Translations under genes and position numbers: made by a program | Notes under the pieces: generated by a model | What the model was told of the DNA's origin: nothing | Seen by the model: the letters and a program-made list of their open reading frames with translations, nothing else | Database searches by the model: none | Shown here: in pieces, positions 17,373 through 25,788 of the stretch | Position numbering within the stretch: the stretch's first letter is position 1 | Layout of the letters: each line of letters begins with the position of its first letter | DNA from: Streptomyces hilarionis | GTDB taxonomy: Bacteria > Actinomycetota > Actinomycetes > Streptomycetales > Streptomycetaceae | Assembly (NCBI RefSeq): GCF_024539675.1 | Contig: NZ_JAHHIT010000041.1 | Location: 45,399-109,398, forward strand | Direction: 5' to 3' | Length of the DNA stretch: 64,000 bases

Positions 17373-18206
17373 ATGCCGTACTTCACGAGCCCCGTCGACG
17401 GCACCCGGCTGCACCACGTCGACTACGGACCGGCCGACGGGCCGGTGATCGTCTTCGTGAACAGCCTGTACTTCGGGTCCGAGATGTGGGAGTACCAGAT
17501 GCTGCCGCTGGCGCGGGAGGGCTACCGCTGCGTGGGCTTCGACCGCCGCGGTCACGGCCGCTCCGACGACACGTGGGGCGGCTTCGACCTCGACAGCCTC
17601 GCGGACGACGTCCAGGGGCTCCTGGACCACCTCGACCTGCGGGAGGCGACCCTGGTGGGGCACTCGGTCGGCGCCGCCGAGGCCGTCCGCTGCCTGAGCC
17701 GGCACGGCGCCGACCGGGTGGCCCGGCTGGCGCTCGTCGCCGGCATGACGCCCGGCCCCGCCCGGTCGGCGAACCACCCCGAGGGAGTCGACCCGGAACG
17801 GGTGCTGGCCGGCGTCGAGGAGCTGCGCCGCGACCGCTCCGCCTTCTTCGCCGACGGCGCCCGCGCCTTCTTCGCGCTGGACCGCCCCGGCAACGACCTC
17901 TCGGAGGCGTACGTACAGGCCATGGTCCGGCGCTGCCACGGTTGCACGGCACGGGCCGCCGTCGCCGTCGGCGAGCTGATCGCCGGCCTCGACGTCGCGC
18001 CCGAACTGGCCGCGCTCGACCTGCCGGTGCTCGTCGTGCACGGCACCCACGACGCCTCCGGCCCGATCGAGCTGACCGGCCGTCGCGCCGCCGCCCTCGC
18101 CCCGAACTCCGTGCTGGAGGTGTACGAGAACGCCGGCCACGGTCTGTTCGCGACGCACGCCGACCGGCTCACGGCCGACCTGCGCGCGTTCGCGGCCGGG
18201 AAGTGA
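17373..18206 (+). CDS. Alpha/beta-fold hydrolase
   Basis: A 277-residue hydrolase of the type found near 3-oxoadipate enol-lactonase and haloperoxidase-like proteins. The nucleophile elbow is GHSVG (about residues 107-111). The catalytic Asp is in VVHGTHDASGP and the His in ENAGHGLF. The usual His-Gly oxyanion loop after strand beta-3 is replaced by FVNSLYFGSEMW; Asn-Ser loops of this kind are known in 3-oxoadipate enol-lactonases. No signal peptide is seen, so it is cytoplasmic. The start follows GCAGGAGGACGTCC, a strong ribosome binding site. The substrate is not determined. Confidence 0.85.
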   Translation: MPYFTSPVDGTRLHHVDYGPADGPVIVFVNSLYFGSEMWEYQMLPLAREGYRCVGFDRRGHGRSDDTWGGFDLDSLADDVQGLLDHLDLREATLVGHSVGAAEAVRCLSRHGADRVARLALVAGMTPGPARSANHPEGVDPERVLAGVEELRRDRSAFFADGARAFFALDRPGNDLSEAYVQAMVRRCHGCTARAAVAVGELIAGLDVAPELAALDLPVLVVHGTHDASGPIELTGRRAAALAPNSVLEVYENAGHGLFATHADRLTADLRAFAAGK

Positions 18207-18248
18207 GCCGGGGTGGGGGAGTGGGCGCGCGGCGGGGCCGTGAACCGG

Positions 18249-19217
18249 CTATCCCCGTGTCGCGAAGGCGTTCACGCCCGTCAGCTCGGCGGACAGCTCC
18301 CACAGCCGCGCGGCCTGCTCCGGGTCCGTCGCCCAGTCCTTGACGCCGAAACGTGCGTCGCCGTCGACGGCGGGCTCGGCGACGTCGCAGTCCTCCAGGT
18401 AGAGGCCGCCCATGCCGGCCAGCTGCGGCGACGTCGCCGCCCAGACCTGGGTGGCCGCGCCCTGCCCGGGAGTCTTGAAGCCGGCCTGGTTGATCACGTT
18501 GCCGTCCTCGTCGATCCAGCCGCGCTCCACCATCTCCTCCTTGGGCAGGTGGCGCTGGAGCGGCGTCATGATGCCGCCGGGGTGCAGGGAGAAGGCCCGT
18601 ACGCCGCGGTCCCGGGCGAGCCGGTCGAGGTGGACGGCGAAGAGCACGTTCGCGGTCTTCGCCTGGCCGTAGGCCTCCCACTTGTCGTAGCCGCGCTGCC
18701 AGTGGACGTCGTCCCAGCGCATGCCGGAGAAGTGGTGGCCGCGCGAGGACACCGAGACCACGCGGGCCCCGCCGGGCTCGATCGCGGACCACAGCCGGTT
18801 CACGAGCGCGAAGTGGCCGAGGTGGTTGGTCGCGAACTGGGCCTCCCAGCCGGGCCCCACGCGGGTCTCGGGGCAGGCCATGACGCCGGCGTTGCCGATG
18901 AAGAGGTCGACCGTGCGGCCGGAGGCGAGGAAGCGGTCGGCGAAGCCGCGCACGCTGTCCAGGTCGGCGAGGTCCAGTTCGTCCACCTCGACGCCGTCGA
19001 GCCCCGCCACGGCCTCGCGTGCGGTGTCGGGACGGCGGGCGGGGACGACGACCCGGGCGCCGGCCCGGGTGAGCGAGCGGGTGGTCTCCAGGCCCAGCCC
19101 GGAGTAGCCGCCGGTGACGATCGCGAGCCGGCCGCCGAGGTCGATGCCGGCGAGGACGTCGTCGGCGGTGCTGTGGGCGTCGAACCCCGAACCGATCTTG
19201 TGCTGTGCAGTGCTCAT
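18249..19217 (-). CDS. SDR family oxidoreductase
   Basis: A 322-residue classical short-chain dehydrogenase/reductase, long for the class because of an N-terminal extension (about 28 residues) and a C-terminal extension similar to retinol-dehydrogenase-like bacterial SDRs. The cofactor loop is VTGGYSGLGLE, the stabilising motif is GNAGVMACP, a Ser lies in VVSVSSRGHH, and YGQAK supplies the catalytic Tyr and Lys. The substrate is unknown. The ATG at 19217 is only 7 bases after a MerR-type promoter, so the message is leaderless. Induction by a stress or small-molecule signal through a MerR regulator is inferred. Confidence 0.85.
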   Translation of the reverse strand: MSTAQHKIGSGFDAHSTADDVLAGIDLGGRLAIVTGGYSGLGLETTRSLTRAGARVVVPARRPDTAREAVAGLDGVEVDELDLADLDSVRGFADRFLASGRTVDLFIGNAGVMACPETRVGPGWEAQFATNHLGHFALVNRLWSAIEPGGARVVSVSSRGHHFSGMRWDDVHWQRGYDKWEAYGQAKTANVLFAVHLDRLARDRGVRAFSLHPGGIMTPLQRHLPKEEMVERGWIDEDGNVINQAGFKTPGQGAATQVWAATSPQLAGMGGLYLEDCDVAEPAVDGDARFGVKDWATDPEQAARLWELSAELTGVNAFATRG

Positions 19218-19224
19218 GTCCGAG

Positions 19225-19255
19225 ACGCTACGAATTGGAGTGCGCTCGAAGTCAA
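19225..19255 (-). promoter_or_regulatory. MerR-type promoter with 19-bp spacer
   Basis: On the minus strand TTGACT (19250-19255) and TAGCGT (19225-19230) are separated by 19 bases. This overlong spacer is the hallmark of promoters activated by MerR-family regulators, which untwist the DNA. The spacer contains ACTTCGAG and ACTCCAA, a degenerate dyad. No merR gene is adjacent in this window. Confidence 0.5.
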
Positions 19256-19327
19256 GTGCGCGCCGAGGGCGGCCGCCACGACACGGGCGGGCAGCGGACG
19301 GGCGCGCCGCCGCCGGACAAGGAGAAG

Positions 19328-19358
19328 CCCCGACCGGACGGGGGAATCACGGTCGGGG
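19328..19358. terminator. Hairpin in the 334-bp gap before the HAD gene
   Basis: CCCCGACCG (19328-19336) pairs perfectly with CGGTCGGGG (19350-19358) across a 13-base loop, in the 334-base region between the SDR promoter and the end of the HAD hydrolase gene. No T-run follows, which is usual for Streptomyces terminators. It may end the minus-strand HAD transcript. The rest of this gap holds no supported gene. Confidence 0.4.
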
Positions 19359-19551
19359 CGGTCTGTGCGTGGGCGCGGACGGCGGTCGCCTCTCGGCGAG
19401 ACGCTCCACAGGGCTTCAGCCGGACGATCGTCCCTGTGGGCAGAAGGTGAGGCCCGGGGACACTGTCCCGTCCGCACCCACGGTTGGTTCAACGGGTAAC
19501 CACTTGTGCGTGTTCCCCGGTCCGCCGGGGCACGTGGTGACCTCCGTCACC

Positions 19552-20208
19552 TCATGCCAGCGGACTCGTCGACAGGGAGGCCAGGAGGTCGGCCGGATCG
19601 TCGTAGACCGCCTCCGCGCCCGCCTCCACCAGGTCCGCGCGCGGAATGCCGCCGCTCAGGACGCCCACGCACCGCACCCCGGCCCGACGGCCGGCCCGCA
19701 TGTCCCACACGGTGTCGCCGACGAACACGGCCCGCTCGGCGGGAGCGCCGACCAGTTCCAGGGCGTGGCGCACCGGCTCCGGCGCGGGCTTGCCCTCCTC
19801 GACGTCGTCGGCGCTGGCCGTCGCGGCGATGACGTCGTCGGCGTCGATGGCGCTGCGCAGGGCCGACAGTTCGGGCCCGCTCGCCGACGTGGCGAGCACG
19901 ACCGTCCAGCCGTCGTCGTGCAGCCGGCGCAGCAGCGCTCCGGCGTCCCGCAGCGGCGGCAGCCGGTCGAAGTACTGCCCGTACAGGGCCGTGTGCGCGG
20001 CGCTGAGCTCCGCGTCCGCGTCCTTGTCCCGGTCCTCGCCCAGCAGGCGCGCGACCAGGTCGTCGGACCCGAGCCCGACGGCCCGGAGCACGGCGTGCAT
20101 GGGCACCCGGTGGCCCGCCTGCCGGAAGGCCTCCCACCAGGTGACGACGTGCAGGTGGTTGGTGTCGACGAGGGTGCCGTCGACGTCGAACACGGCGGCG
20201 CGTGTCAT
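19552..20208 (-). CDS. HAD-superfamily phosphatase (PGP/beta-PGM type)
   Basis: A 218-residue HAD hydrolase. Motif I is FDVDGTLVDTN at about residues 6-16 with the nucleophile Asp and acid-base Asp. Motif II is the Ser/Thr in LATSASGP, motif III the Lys in EEGKPAPEP, and motif IV VFVGDTVWDMRAG. The helical cap between motifs I and II places it with phosphoglycolate phosphatase/beta-phosphoglucomutase-like enzymes. The substrate is not known. The ATG at 20208 is preferred to one 21 codons upstream because of GAGAGAGGACGC before it. Confidence 0.85.
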   Translation of the reverse strand: MTRAAVFDVDGTLVDTNHLHVVTWWEAFRQAGHRVPMHAVLRAVGLGSDDLVARLLGEDRDKDADAELSAAHTALYGQYFDRLPPLRDAGALLRRLHDDGWTVVLATSASGPELSALRSAIDADDVIAATASADDVEEGKPAPEPVRHALELVGAPAERAVFVGDTVWDMRAGRRAGVRCVGVLSGGIPRADLVEAGAEAVYDDPADLLASLSTSPLA

Positions 20209-20272
20209 GTGCGTCCTCTCTCCGTCTGCGGGTACGTCCGCGTACCCCCGAGCGATACCCCCGGGTACCACC

Positions 20273-21313
20273 TCACGGGCCGGCCACGCCCGCCGGCGTC
20301 CGGCCCTCCCGCGACCAGGCCAGCAGGTCGTCCAGCGGCCACGCGGTCACGATCCGCTCCGGCGGCACCTCGCACTCCTCGGCCCGCGCGCAGCCGAGGA
20401 CCTGCCAGTCCAGCTGGCCGGGCGCGTGGGCGTCGGTGTCGACCGAGAACAGCACGCCCGCCGCCACGGCCCGGCGCAGCAGCCGGCGCGGCGGGTCGAG
20501 CCGCTCGGGCCGGCTGTTGATCTCCACGGCGGTGCCCGACTCGGCGCACGCGGCGAACACCTCGTCGGCGTCGAACTGCGACTCGGGCCGTCCGCGTCCG
20601 GTCACCAGCCGGCCCGTGCAGTGGCCGAGGACGTCGGCGTTTGGATCGCGCACGGCGTTCACCATGCGGCGCGTCATCGCCCGGGAGTCCATGCGCAGCT
20701 TGGAGTGCACGGAGACCACCACCACGTCGAGCCGTTCGAGCAGTTCGGGCTCCTGGTCCAGCGACCCGTCGTCGAGGATGTCGCACTCGATGCCCGTCAG
20801 CAGCCGGAAGGGCGCCCAGGTGGTGTTGAGCTCCTCGACCACGTCCAGCTGGCGGCGCAGCCGCTCGGGGGACAGCCCGCGGGCCACCGTCAGGCGCGGC
20901 GAATGGTCGGTGAGCACGGCCCACTCGTGGCCGAGCGCGGCCGCCGTCCGGCCCATCTCCTCGATGGGGCTGCCGCCGTCGGACCAGTCGGAGTGCAGAT
21001 GGCAGTCGCCGCGCAGCAGGGCGCGCAGCCGGGCGCCCGCGCCGTCGGTCAGCGGGCGGCCGGCCTCCTCCTCCAGATTCTCCAGGTAGGTCGGGGTCCG
21101 GCCGGCGAGCGCCTCGCGCGCCGCCTGTGCCGTCTTGGGGCCCACGCCCTTCAGCGACTCCAGCGTCCCGGCGGCCGCCCGCTGCTCGACCTCCGTGGAG
21201 GGCAGTCCGGCCAGCACCCGCGCCGCGGTCCGGAAGGCCCGCACCCGGTAGGTGGGCGCCAGGGACCGTTCCAGCAGGAAGGCGATCCGGTCCAGCGCCT
21301 CCACGGGATCCAT
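20273..21313 (-). CDS. HhH-PHP protein (PolX-like without polymerase core)
   Basis: A 346-residue protein. Residues 1-85 form helix-hairpin-helix units (ESLKGVGPKTAQAAREAL) like those at the start of PolX. Residues about 105-335 form a PHP metallohydrolase domain with metal ligands in DCHLHSDWSDGG, LTDHSPR, SVHSKLR, LGHCTGR and DTDAHAPGQ. The nucleotidyltransferase palm and fingers of true PolX are absent. PHP domains of PolX act as 3'-5' exonucleases and others as phosphatases, so a DNA-related phosphoesterase role is plausible. The ATG at 21313 is preceded by GGGAGGTGG. Confidence 0.85.
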   Translation of the reverse strand: MDPVEALDRIAFLLERSLAPTYRVRAFRTAARVLAGLPSTEVEQRAAAGTLESLKGVGPKTAQAAREALAGRTPTYLENLEEEAGRPLTDGAGARLRALLRGDCHLHSDWSDGGSPIEEMGRTAAALGHEWAVLTDHSPRLTVARGLSPERLRRQLDVVEELNTTWAPFRLLTGIECDILDDGSLDQEPELLERLDVVVVSVHSKLRMDSRAMTRRMVNAVRDPNADVLGHCTGRLVTGRGRPESQFDADEVFAACAESGTAVEINSRPERLDPPRRLLRRAVAAGVLFSVDTDAHAPGQLDWQVLGCARAEECEVPPERIVTAWPLDDLLAWSREGRTPAGVAGP

Positions 21314-21429
21314 CGCCACCTCCCACCTCCTGGCTCCAGGGTTTCGCACCGGAGCCCGAGACGCACGACGAGCGGCGCCGACCGCGCGCCGGGTCGATTC
21401 CTGATGATTCGCCCCGACCGGTTCCGCTC

Positions 21430-21435
21430 TACCCT
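21430..21435 (+). promoter_or_regulatory. -10 box of a leaderless promoter
   Basis: TACCCT is followed by 7 bases and the ATG at 21443, with no ribosome binding site between them. Confidence 0.35.
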
Positions 21436-21442
21436 CTATGTC

Positions 21443-21679
21443 ATGACCGAAATCGCAGGCTTCCGCATTTCCGAGCCGCGGATCATGGTGCTCGGGGTGC
21501 AGCCGAACCCGGAGCCGTTCCGCATCGTGGAGATCGACGGAGAGGTGGTCGGCGAGGCGAGGGACGTGACCGACGTCCTCGAGATCGCCGCCGCCTTCGG
21601 CATCACGGTCCACGACCTCGACGACCCGGACGCCGTCCGCTGGGTCGGCGGGGACAGGTACACCTGGAAGCCGCACTGA
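21443..21679 (+). CDS. Small conserved-type hypothetical protein
   Basis: A 78-residue protein starting MTEIAGFRIS and ending DRYTWKPH, acidic, with alternating beta strands (FRIVEIDGEVVGEA) and one helix (DVLEIAAAFGITVHDL). It has no membrane segment and no metal motif. I do not recognise a family. It is read from a probable leaderless transcript and ends near a bidirectional terminator shared with the VanZ gene. Confidence 0.6.
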   Translation: MTEIAGFRISEPRIMVLGVQPNPEPFRIVEIDGEVVGEARDVTDVLEIAAAFGITVHDLDDPDAVRWVGGDRYTWKPH

Positions 21680-21769
21680 GCCGGTCACGCGCCTCATCGG
21701 ACGCGCAGAGCCGGACGTGCCGAGCCGGATCCCCGGAACCCCGGCCGCCGGAACCCCTGGAACGCAGGA

Positions 21770-21799
21770 AGCGGGAGGCGCCCGATCGGCGCTCCCGCT
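21770..21799. terminator. Terminator hairpin between convergent genes
   Basis: AGCGGGAG (21770-21777) pairs with CTCCCGCT (21792-21799), with an alternative inner stem GGCGC/GCGCC. It lies between the small gene ending at 21679 and the VanZ gene ending at 21841 on the other strand, where a bidirectional terminator is expected. Confidence 0.5.
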
Positions 21800-21840
21800 G
21801 TCCGTCCCGCGTAGGCCTCGGGCGCTCCCCGAGGCGTCGT

Positions 21841-22503
21841 TCAGGCGCGCTTCCTGCGCGCGTGCACGGCGCGGCTCACCCGGCGTCCCAGGAGCAGGTA
21901 GCCGATCAGCGCGCCCGTGGTGTTGAGGATGACGTCGTCGATGTCGAAGGCGCGTCCGGTCACCAGCGCGCCCTGGGCGAACTCCACGAGCAGCATGACG
22001 GTCGCGGTGAGCAGCAGCACGCGCAGCAGGCCGCGCGCCCGGGGCGCGACGACCGGCACGAGCACCCCGAAGGGGACGCCGAGGAGCACGTTTCCGCCGA
22101 TCTGCTTCACCGCGTCGCGCAGCGCCGGCTGGTCCAGATAGGCCCGCAGCGAGTCGCCGGGCCGCAGGTTGGAGTGGACCAGCGCCGCCGACGCCGGCGA
22201 CGGCTCCAGAGTGATCTTGGCGAGCACGACGGCGAAGGCCACCATGAAAGCGAAGGCCACCAGCATCGCGAGCAGGCGGAGCGGCAGCGGCAGCGGCCGG
22301 TGCTCGGCGCGGGCTTCCTCTGCCCTGGCGGCCCTGGCCGCCCGCTCCGCCTCCTTGGCCCGCTCCGCCTTGCGGGCCGCCCGGGCTTCGCCGGACCTGC
22401 CGAACAGCCCCCTCCTGGCGGGCTCGGGCGCGGGCTCGGGTGCGGCGGCCTTGGCCGGGCGCAGACGGAACGTGGCGAGCGGACGTAGCGCTGCACGGGC
22501 CAT
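21841..22503 (-). CDS. VanZ-family membrane protein
   Basis: A 220-residue protein. The first 75 residues are a basic, Ala/Arg/Glu-rich cytoplasmic extension that looks coiled-coil-like (AARKAERAKEAERAARAARA). Then come four transmembrane helices (LLAMLVAFAFMVAFAVVL, LLGVPFGVLVPVV, LLLTATVMLLVEFAQGAL, and a C-terminal one) with the VanZ signature GNVLLGVPFG and EFAQ, followed by a DIDDVILNT motif. VanZ of enterococci gives low-level teicoplanin resistance; most actinobacterial relatives are uncharacterised. The start follows a GGAGGA site. Confidence 0.85.
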   Translation of the reverse strand: MARAALRPLATFRLRPAKAAAPEPAPEPARRGLFGRSGEARAARKAERAKEAERAARAARAEEARAEHRPLPLPLRLLAMLVAFAFMVAFAVVLAKITLEPSPASAALVHSNLRPGDSLRAYLDQPALRDAVKQIGGNVLLGVPFGVLVPVVAPRARGLLRVLLLTATVMLLVEFAQGALVTGRAFDIDDVILNTTGALIGYLLLGRRVSRAVHARRKRA

Positions 22504-22649
22504 GCGGTCCTCCAGTCTTCAACTTCAAGGCGTCGTAGCGCTGTTACCCTCGAACGGCCCGGGGATGCGGGCGGACGGGCCGGGTCTGCCTCACGCGGCC
22601 GTTCCGGCCGGCGTGGCCGCCCCGGCGTCCGCCCCGCCGACCCCGGGTG

Positions 22650-23339
22650 TCAGGTGACGTAGGAGACCTTCACCTCCTTGAAGCCGAGGGAGCGCAGCAG
22701 CCCCTGGAGCATGCCGGTGGTGTTGCTCTCGGCGCGCGCGGTCAGCTCGCTCTCCTTCGCCGCGTCCCCGATGTGCTTGACCGCGAGTTTCTGCACGGCC
22801 TGCTCCCCGCCGGGGTTGTCGGAGAAGAGGTCGCCGAGGCGGTCCAGCAGGCCGCGCTGCTTGGACACCGCGTAGGAGTGGTCGGGGTCGAGGGCCGGCT
22901 TGCCGAGCCGGGCGTGCGGCAGCCGGAGGGTGGCCGAGGTGCGGTCGGCGTCGACCGTCACGTCCTTGTCGCCGACCTTGCCGAGGTCGACGTAGGCGTC
23001 GACGGTGCCCGCCCCGACGTACAGGGTGCGGGTGCCGCGGATGGCGTCGGGAAGGTACTTCGCGTCCTTCTCCAGGTCCACGACGACCTGGAAGTTGCCG
23101 GACGCGGCGTTGTAGCGGCTCATGTCCTGGATGGACTGGAGCAGGGTGGGGCCCGAGCGGTCGTGGGTCTCGGTGCCGAAGAAGTCGCGCAGCCCCGGCA
23201 GCAGGCTCAGCCGGATCCCCGCGAACATCACGACGAGGACGACCACCACGGCGGTCAGCGCCTTGGCCCAGAAGGGCATACGGCCGCGCGGACGCCGGGT
23301 GGGCTTGGTGTCCCTGGTGGGCTCGATCGAAGTCGTCAT
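22650..23339 (-). CDS. DUF4230 single-pass membrane protein
   Basis: A 229-residue protein with one N-terminal transmembrane helix (ALTAVVVVLVVMFAGIRLSL, residues about 26-45) and an extracytoplasmic domain of the DUF4230 family, containing LLQSIQDMSRYNAASG and a mixed alpha/beta region rich in Asp and Lys. The family function is unknown. AGAGAGGA precedes the ATG. It lies upstream of, and on the same strand as, the VanZ gene with a 146-base gap, so co-transcription is possible but not certain. Confidence 0.8.
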   Translation of the reverse strand: MTTSIEPTRDTKPTRRPRGRMPFWAKALTAVVVVLVVMFAGIRLSLLPGLRDFFGTETHDRSGPTLLQSIQDMSRYNAASGNFQVVVDLEKDAKYLPDAIRGTRTLYVGAGTVDAYVDLGKVGDKDVTVDADRTSATLRLPHARLGKPALDPDHSYAVSKQRGLLDRLGDLFSDNPGGEQAVQKLAVKHIGDAAKESELTARAESNTTGMLQGLLRSLGFKEVKVSYVT

Positions 23340-23712
23340 GCGGACGGTCCTCTCTTCCTGCTGACCGGATTCCCGTCAATCCCCGCGTCAGACCGCCCTG
23401 TTGAGGAGCTGTGACAGGACGGGGCGGCGCGGGGCGCCCGCCGGCGCCCGGCCGTGGACCGGGGCGCCCGCCGGCGAGCGGCGTCGGGCGTCCCGCGCCG
23501 GACGCCTCCCGGCGCCGGGCGTCCCGGGCTCGGCGGTCCTCTCCGCGGCCCCGGGACGTCCCTGATGGCGCCGGTCGTCCGGGTGCGGCCGGTTCTCGGC
23601 TTGCGGGGGCGCCGGAAGCCTCCGGAAGATTCCCACGGGTGGGCAAATCGGACGTGGTCCGTAGCATGAGAGGTCCCGCCCCCGGCCGGACGTGATCAGC
23701 GAGGAGCCGACC

Positions 23713-24666
23713 GTGCGAGACATCTCCGTGTTCAGCGGCAGTGCCCACCCCGAACTGGCGGCCGAGGTCTGTGCCCATCTCGGCGTGCCCCTGAGCCCCA
23801 CCCGCCTCAGCAGGTTCGCCAACGACTGTCTGGAGGTCCAGCTCCAGGCCAATTGCCGGGAGCGGGACGTCTTCCTCGTGCAGCCCCTGGTCCGGCCCGT
23901 GCAGGAGCATCTCGTGGAGCTGCTGCTGATGTGCGACGCGGCCCGTGGGGCGTCGGCCGGACGGATCACCGTCGTCATGCCGCACTATTCCTACGCGCGC
24001 TCGGACAAGAAGGACGCCCCGCGCATCTCGCTGGGCGGGCGCCTGGTCGCCGACCTGATGGCGGCGGCCGGCGTCCACCGCGTGCTCGCCATGACGCTCC
24101 ACTCACCGCAGGTGCACGGCTTCTTCTCGATGCCGGTGGACCACCTGCACGCCCACCGGGAACTGGCCGCGCACTTCCGTCGCTACGACCTCTCCCGTAC
24201 CACCGTCGTCTCGCCGGACCTCGGCAACGCCAAGGAGGCCGCCGCCTTCGCGCGGATGATCGGGGCCCAGGTGGCGGCGGGGGCCAAGCAGCGGTTCGCC
24301 GACGACCGGGTCAGCATCAGCGCCGTGATCGGCGAGATCGCCGGGCGGGACGTCATCGTCCTGGACGACGAGATCGCCAAGGGCAGCACGGTCCTGGAGC
24401 TCCTGGACCGGCTGAGGGAGGCGGAGCCCCGCTCGATACGGGTGGCGTGCACGCACGGGCTGTTCGCCGCCGGAGCGCTCAAGCGGCTCAGCGAGCAGCC
24501 GGACGTCCTGGAGATCGTGTGCACCAACACGGTGCCGGTCCCGGCGGAGGAGCACACCGACAAGCTGCGGGTCCTGTCCATCGCCCCCGCTCTGGCGGAG
24601 GCGGTGCGCCGCATTCACAACGGCGAGTCCGTCAGCGCGCTGTTCGACGCGGCGCGCGGTCAGTAG
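23713..24666 (+). CDS. Ribose-phosphate diphosphokinase homologue
   Basis: A 317-residue protein of the PRPP synthetase family, which makes phosphoribosyl pyrophosphate from ribose 5-phosphate and ATP. The N-terminus has the FSGSAHPELA strand, the ATP flexible loop region reads PHYSYARSDKKD, and the PRPP loop is VIVLDDEIAKGSTVLELL. The PRPP loop differs from the usual DDxxDTGGT (here DDEIAKGST), which makes this a divergent paralogue and probably not the sole housekeeping Prs. The GTG at 23713 is preferred because GAGGAG lies 7 bases upstream; a GTG at 23692 is the alternative. No partner genes are evident. Confidence 0.75.
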   Translation: MRDISVFSGSAHPELAAEVCAHLGVPLSPTRLSRFANDCLEVQLQANCRERDVFLVQPLVRPVQEHLVELLLMCDAARGASAGRITVVMPHYSYARSDKKDAPRISLGGRLVADLMAAAGVHRVLAMTLHSPQVHGFFSMPVDHLHAHRELAAHFRRYDLSRTTVVSPDLGNAKEAAAFARMIGAQVAAGAKQRFADDRVSISAVIGEIAGRDVIVLDDEIAKGSTVLELLDRLREAEPRSIRVACTHGLFAAGALKRLSEQPDVLEIVCTNTVPVPAEEHTDKLRVLSIAPALAEAVRRIHNGESVSALFDAARGQ

Positions 24667-24723
24667 GGCGTGCCGGGGAGAGCGGCGCGCGGTCAGTAGG
24701 GCGTGCCGGGGAGAGCGGCGCGC
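24649..24723. repeat. 33-bp tandem repeat across a stop codon
   Basis: A 33-base unit beginning GCGGCGCGCGGTCAGTAGGG is present 2.3 times in exact tandem copies. The first copy contains the last codons and TAG stop (24664-24666) of the PRPP synthetase homologue; the second repeats the same stop. The array fills the gap to the convergent STAS gene. It looks like a recent slippage duplication with no coding consequence. Confidence 0.85.
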
Positions 24724-24729
24724 AGGCCG

Positions 24730-25110
24730 TCATAACGTGCCCGAGGCGGCGCCGGGCCGCTCCAGGGCGGCGTCGAGCGTCGTGGCGGGCGGCAGCAACC
24801 GCGACAGACCGGTGGCCCGCAGGATCCGCAGCGTGAGCGGGTGCGCGCAGACGAGGTGCAGATCCCCGTCGTGGTCGAGGACGCGGCCGCGCGCCCGGTA
24901 CAGCAGGCGCAGCCCGGAGCAGTCGAAGAACTCGATCCGGGTCAGGTCGAGGACGACGTGCGGCGCGGGGCCGGCGGTCGCCTCGTCGAGCAGCGGGCCG
25001 ATCTCCGTGGCCGCGACGAGGTCGATCTCGCCGCGGAACTCCAGCACCGTGTACCCGCGGTCCCTGCGGACGCGCAGGTGCGGGGAGTCCGCCGTGGATT
25101 CCAGCTGCAC
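24730..25110 (-). CDS. STAS-domain anti-sigma-factor antagonist
   Basis: A protein of about 126 residues with the STAS fold. YTVLEFRGEIDLVAATEIGP is the first strand and helix, and EFFDCSGLRLLYRARGRV contains the conserved Asp-Cys-Ser-Gly; the Ser is the usual phosphorylation site of SpoIIAA/RsbV-type antagonists. Unphosphorylated, such proteins bind an anti-sigma kinase and free a sigma factor. The GTG at 25110 is chosen because GGAGG lies 10 bases upstream; an ATG at 25233 would add 41 low-complexity residues. No partner kinase is adjacent, but the SpoIIE-type phosphatase at 43046-45418 belongs to the same class of pathways. Confidence 0.75.
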   Translation of the reverse strand: MQLESTADSPHLRVRRDRGYTVLEFRGEIDLVAATEIGPLLDEATAGPAPHVVLDLTRIEFFDCSGLRLLYRARGRVLDHDGDLHLVCAHPLTLRILRATGLSRLLPPATTLDAALERPGAASGTL

Positions 25111-25300
25111 GACGACATCGCCTCCAACCCGCTCCACCGGTCGGGAGCCTCCAACGGCCGGGGACGACACAGCAGTTCCCCGCCCCAGCAAGTTACCCCC
25201 GATGGAGTGAATTCCAGCATGTTCGATTGACATATGTCTTCGAAATGCAACCCACTCTGACCGAGTTTTTTCGCGTCGTGAGCGAAGGGGGGACAAAGCG

Positions 25301-25768
25301 CTACGACAGCGCGTGCCACGCCTTCGAGAGGGCCGTGCGGAACTGCTCCGCCTGATGGCCGGTGAGGTCGCGGACCATGCGCTCCTCCAGCTCCCGCACC
25401 GGACCGGCGTGCCGCCGCAGCAGGTCGCGCCCCTCCTCGGTGAGCAGGATCAGCAGCTCGCGCCGGTTGCGCGGATTGCGCTCGCGGCGGATCAGGCCGC
25501 GCCCCTCCAGGGAGCGCACCAGGTCGGCGATGGACTGGGCGGTGACGAAGGAGTCCCGGGCCAGCTGGGCGGCCGACAGCCCGTCGTGCCGCTCCAGCAC
25601 GGTGAGCGCGGTGTACTGCAACGCCGTGATCCCGGACGGCCTGACGAGTTCGTCCAGGTGGGAGCGGACGACCAGCTCCACCTGCTTCACCATGTAGAGC
25701 AGGGACGGGGGTGTCCTGTGCGGCGGGGGCGCGGGCGCCGCCGCCTGGGGTGTCCGAGGGCCGACCAT
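25301..25768 (-). CDS. MarR-family transcriptional regulator
   Basis: A 155-residue MarR protein. The winged helix is at about residues 50-110 (ALQYTALTVLERHDGLSAAQ, then SFVTAQSIADLVRSLEGRGL, then the basic wing RERNPRNRREL), flanked by dimerisation helices at both ends. It is divergent from an aldehyde dehydrogenase/alcohol dehydrogenase pair, and two perfect 15-base palindromes lie in the shared 104-base gap. It therefore very probably represses those genes and itself and is released by an aromatic or aldehyde-type ligand; the ligand is inferred only from the neighbours. Confidence 0.9.
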   Translation of the reverse strand: MVGPRTPQAAAPAPPPHRTPPSLLYMVKQVELVVRSHLDELVRPSGITALQYTALTVLERHDGLSAAQLARDSFVTAQSIADLVRSLEGRGLIRRERNPRNRRELLILLTEEGRDLLRRHAGPVRELEERMVRDLTGHQAEQFRTALSKAWHALS

Positions 25769-25775
25769 GGGAGGC

Positions 25776-25781
25776 AGCGTA
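25776..25781 (-). promoter_or_regulatory. -10 box of the MarR gene
   Basis: On the minus strand TACGCT lies 7 bases before the ATG at 25768, so this transcript is probably leaderless. The first MarR palindrome (25789-25803) lies over the region where the -35 and spacer should be. Confidence 0.4.
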
Positions 25782-25788
25782 GACCATT

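Noticed and set aside
19218..19551. A possible tRNA or small RNA in the gap before the HAD gene
   Set aside because: I could not fold a cloverleaf. The clearest structure is a simple hairpin at 19328-19358, better explained as a terminator.
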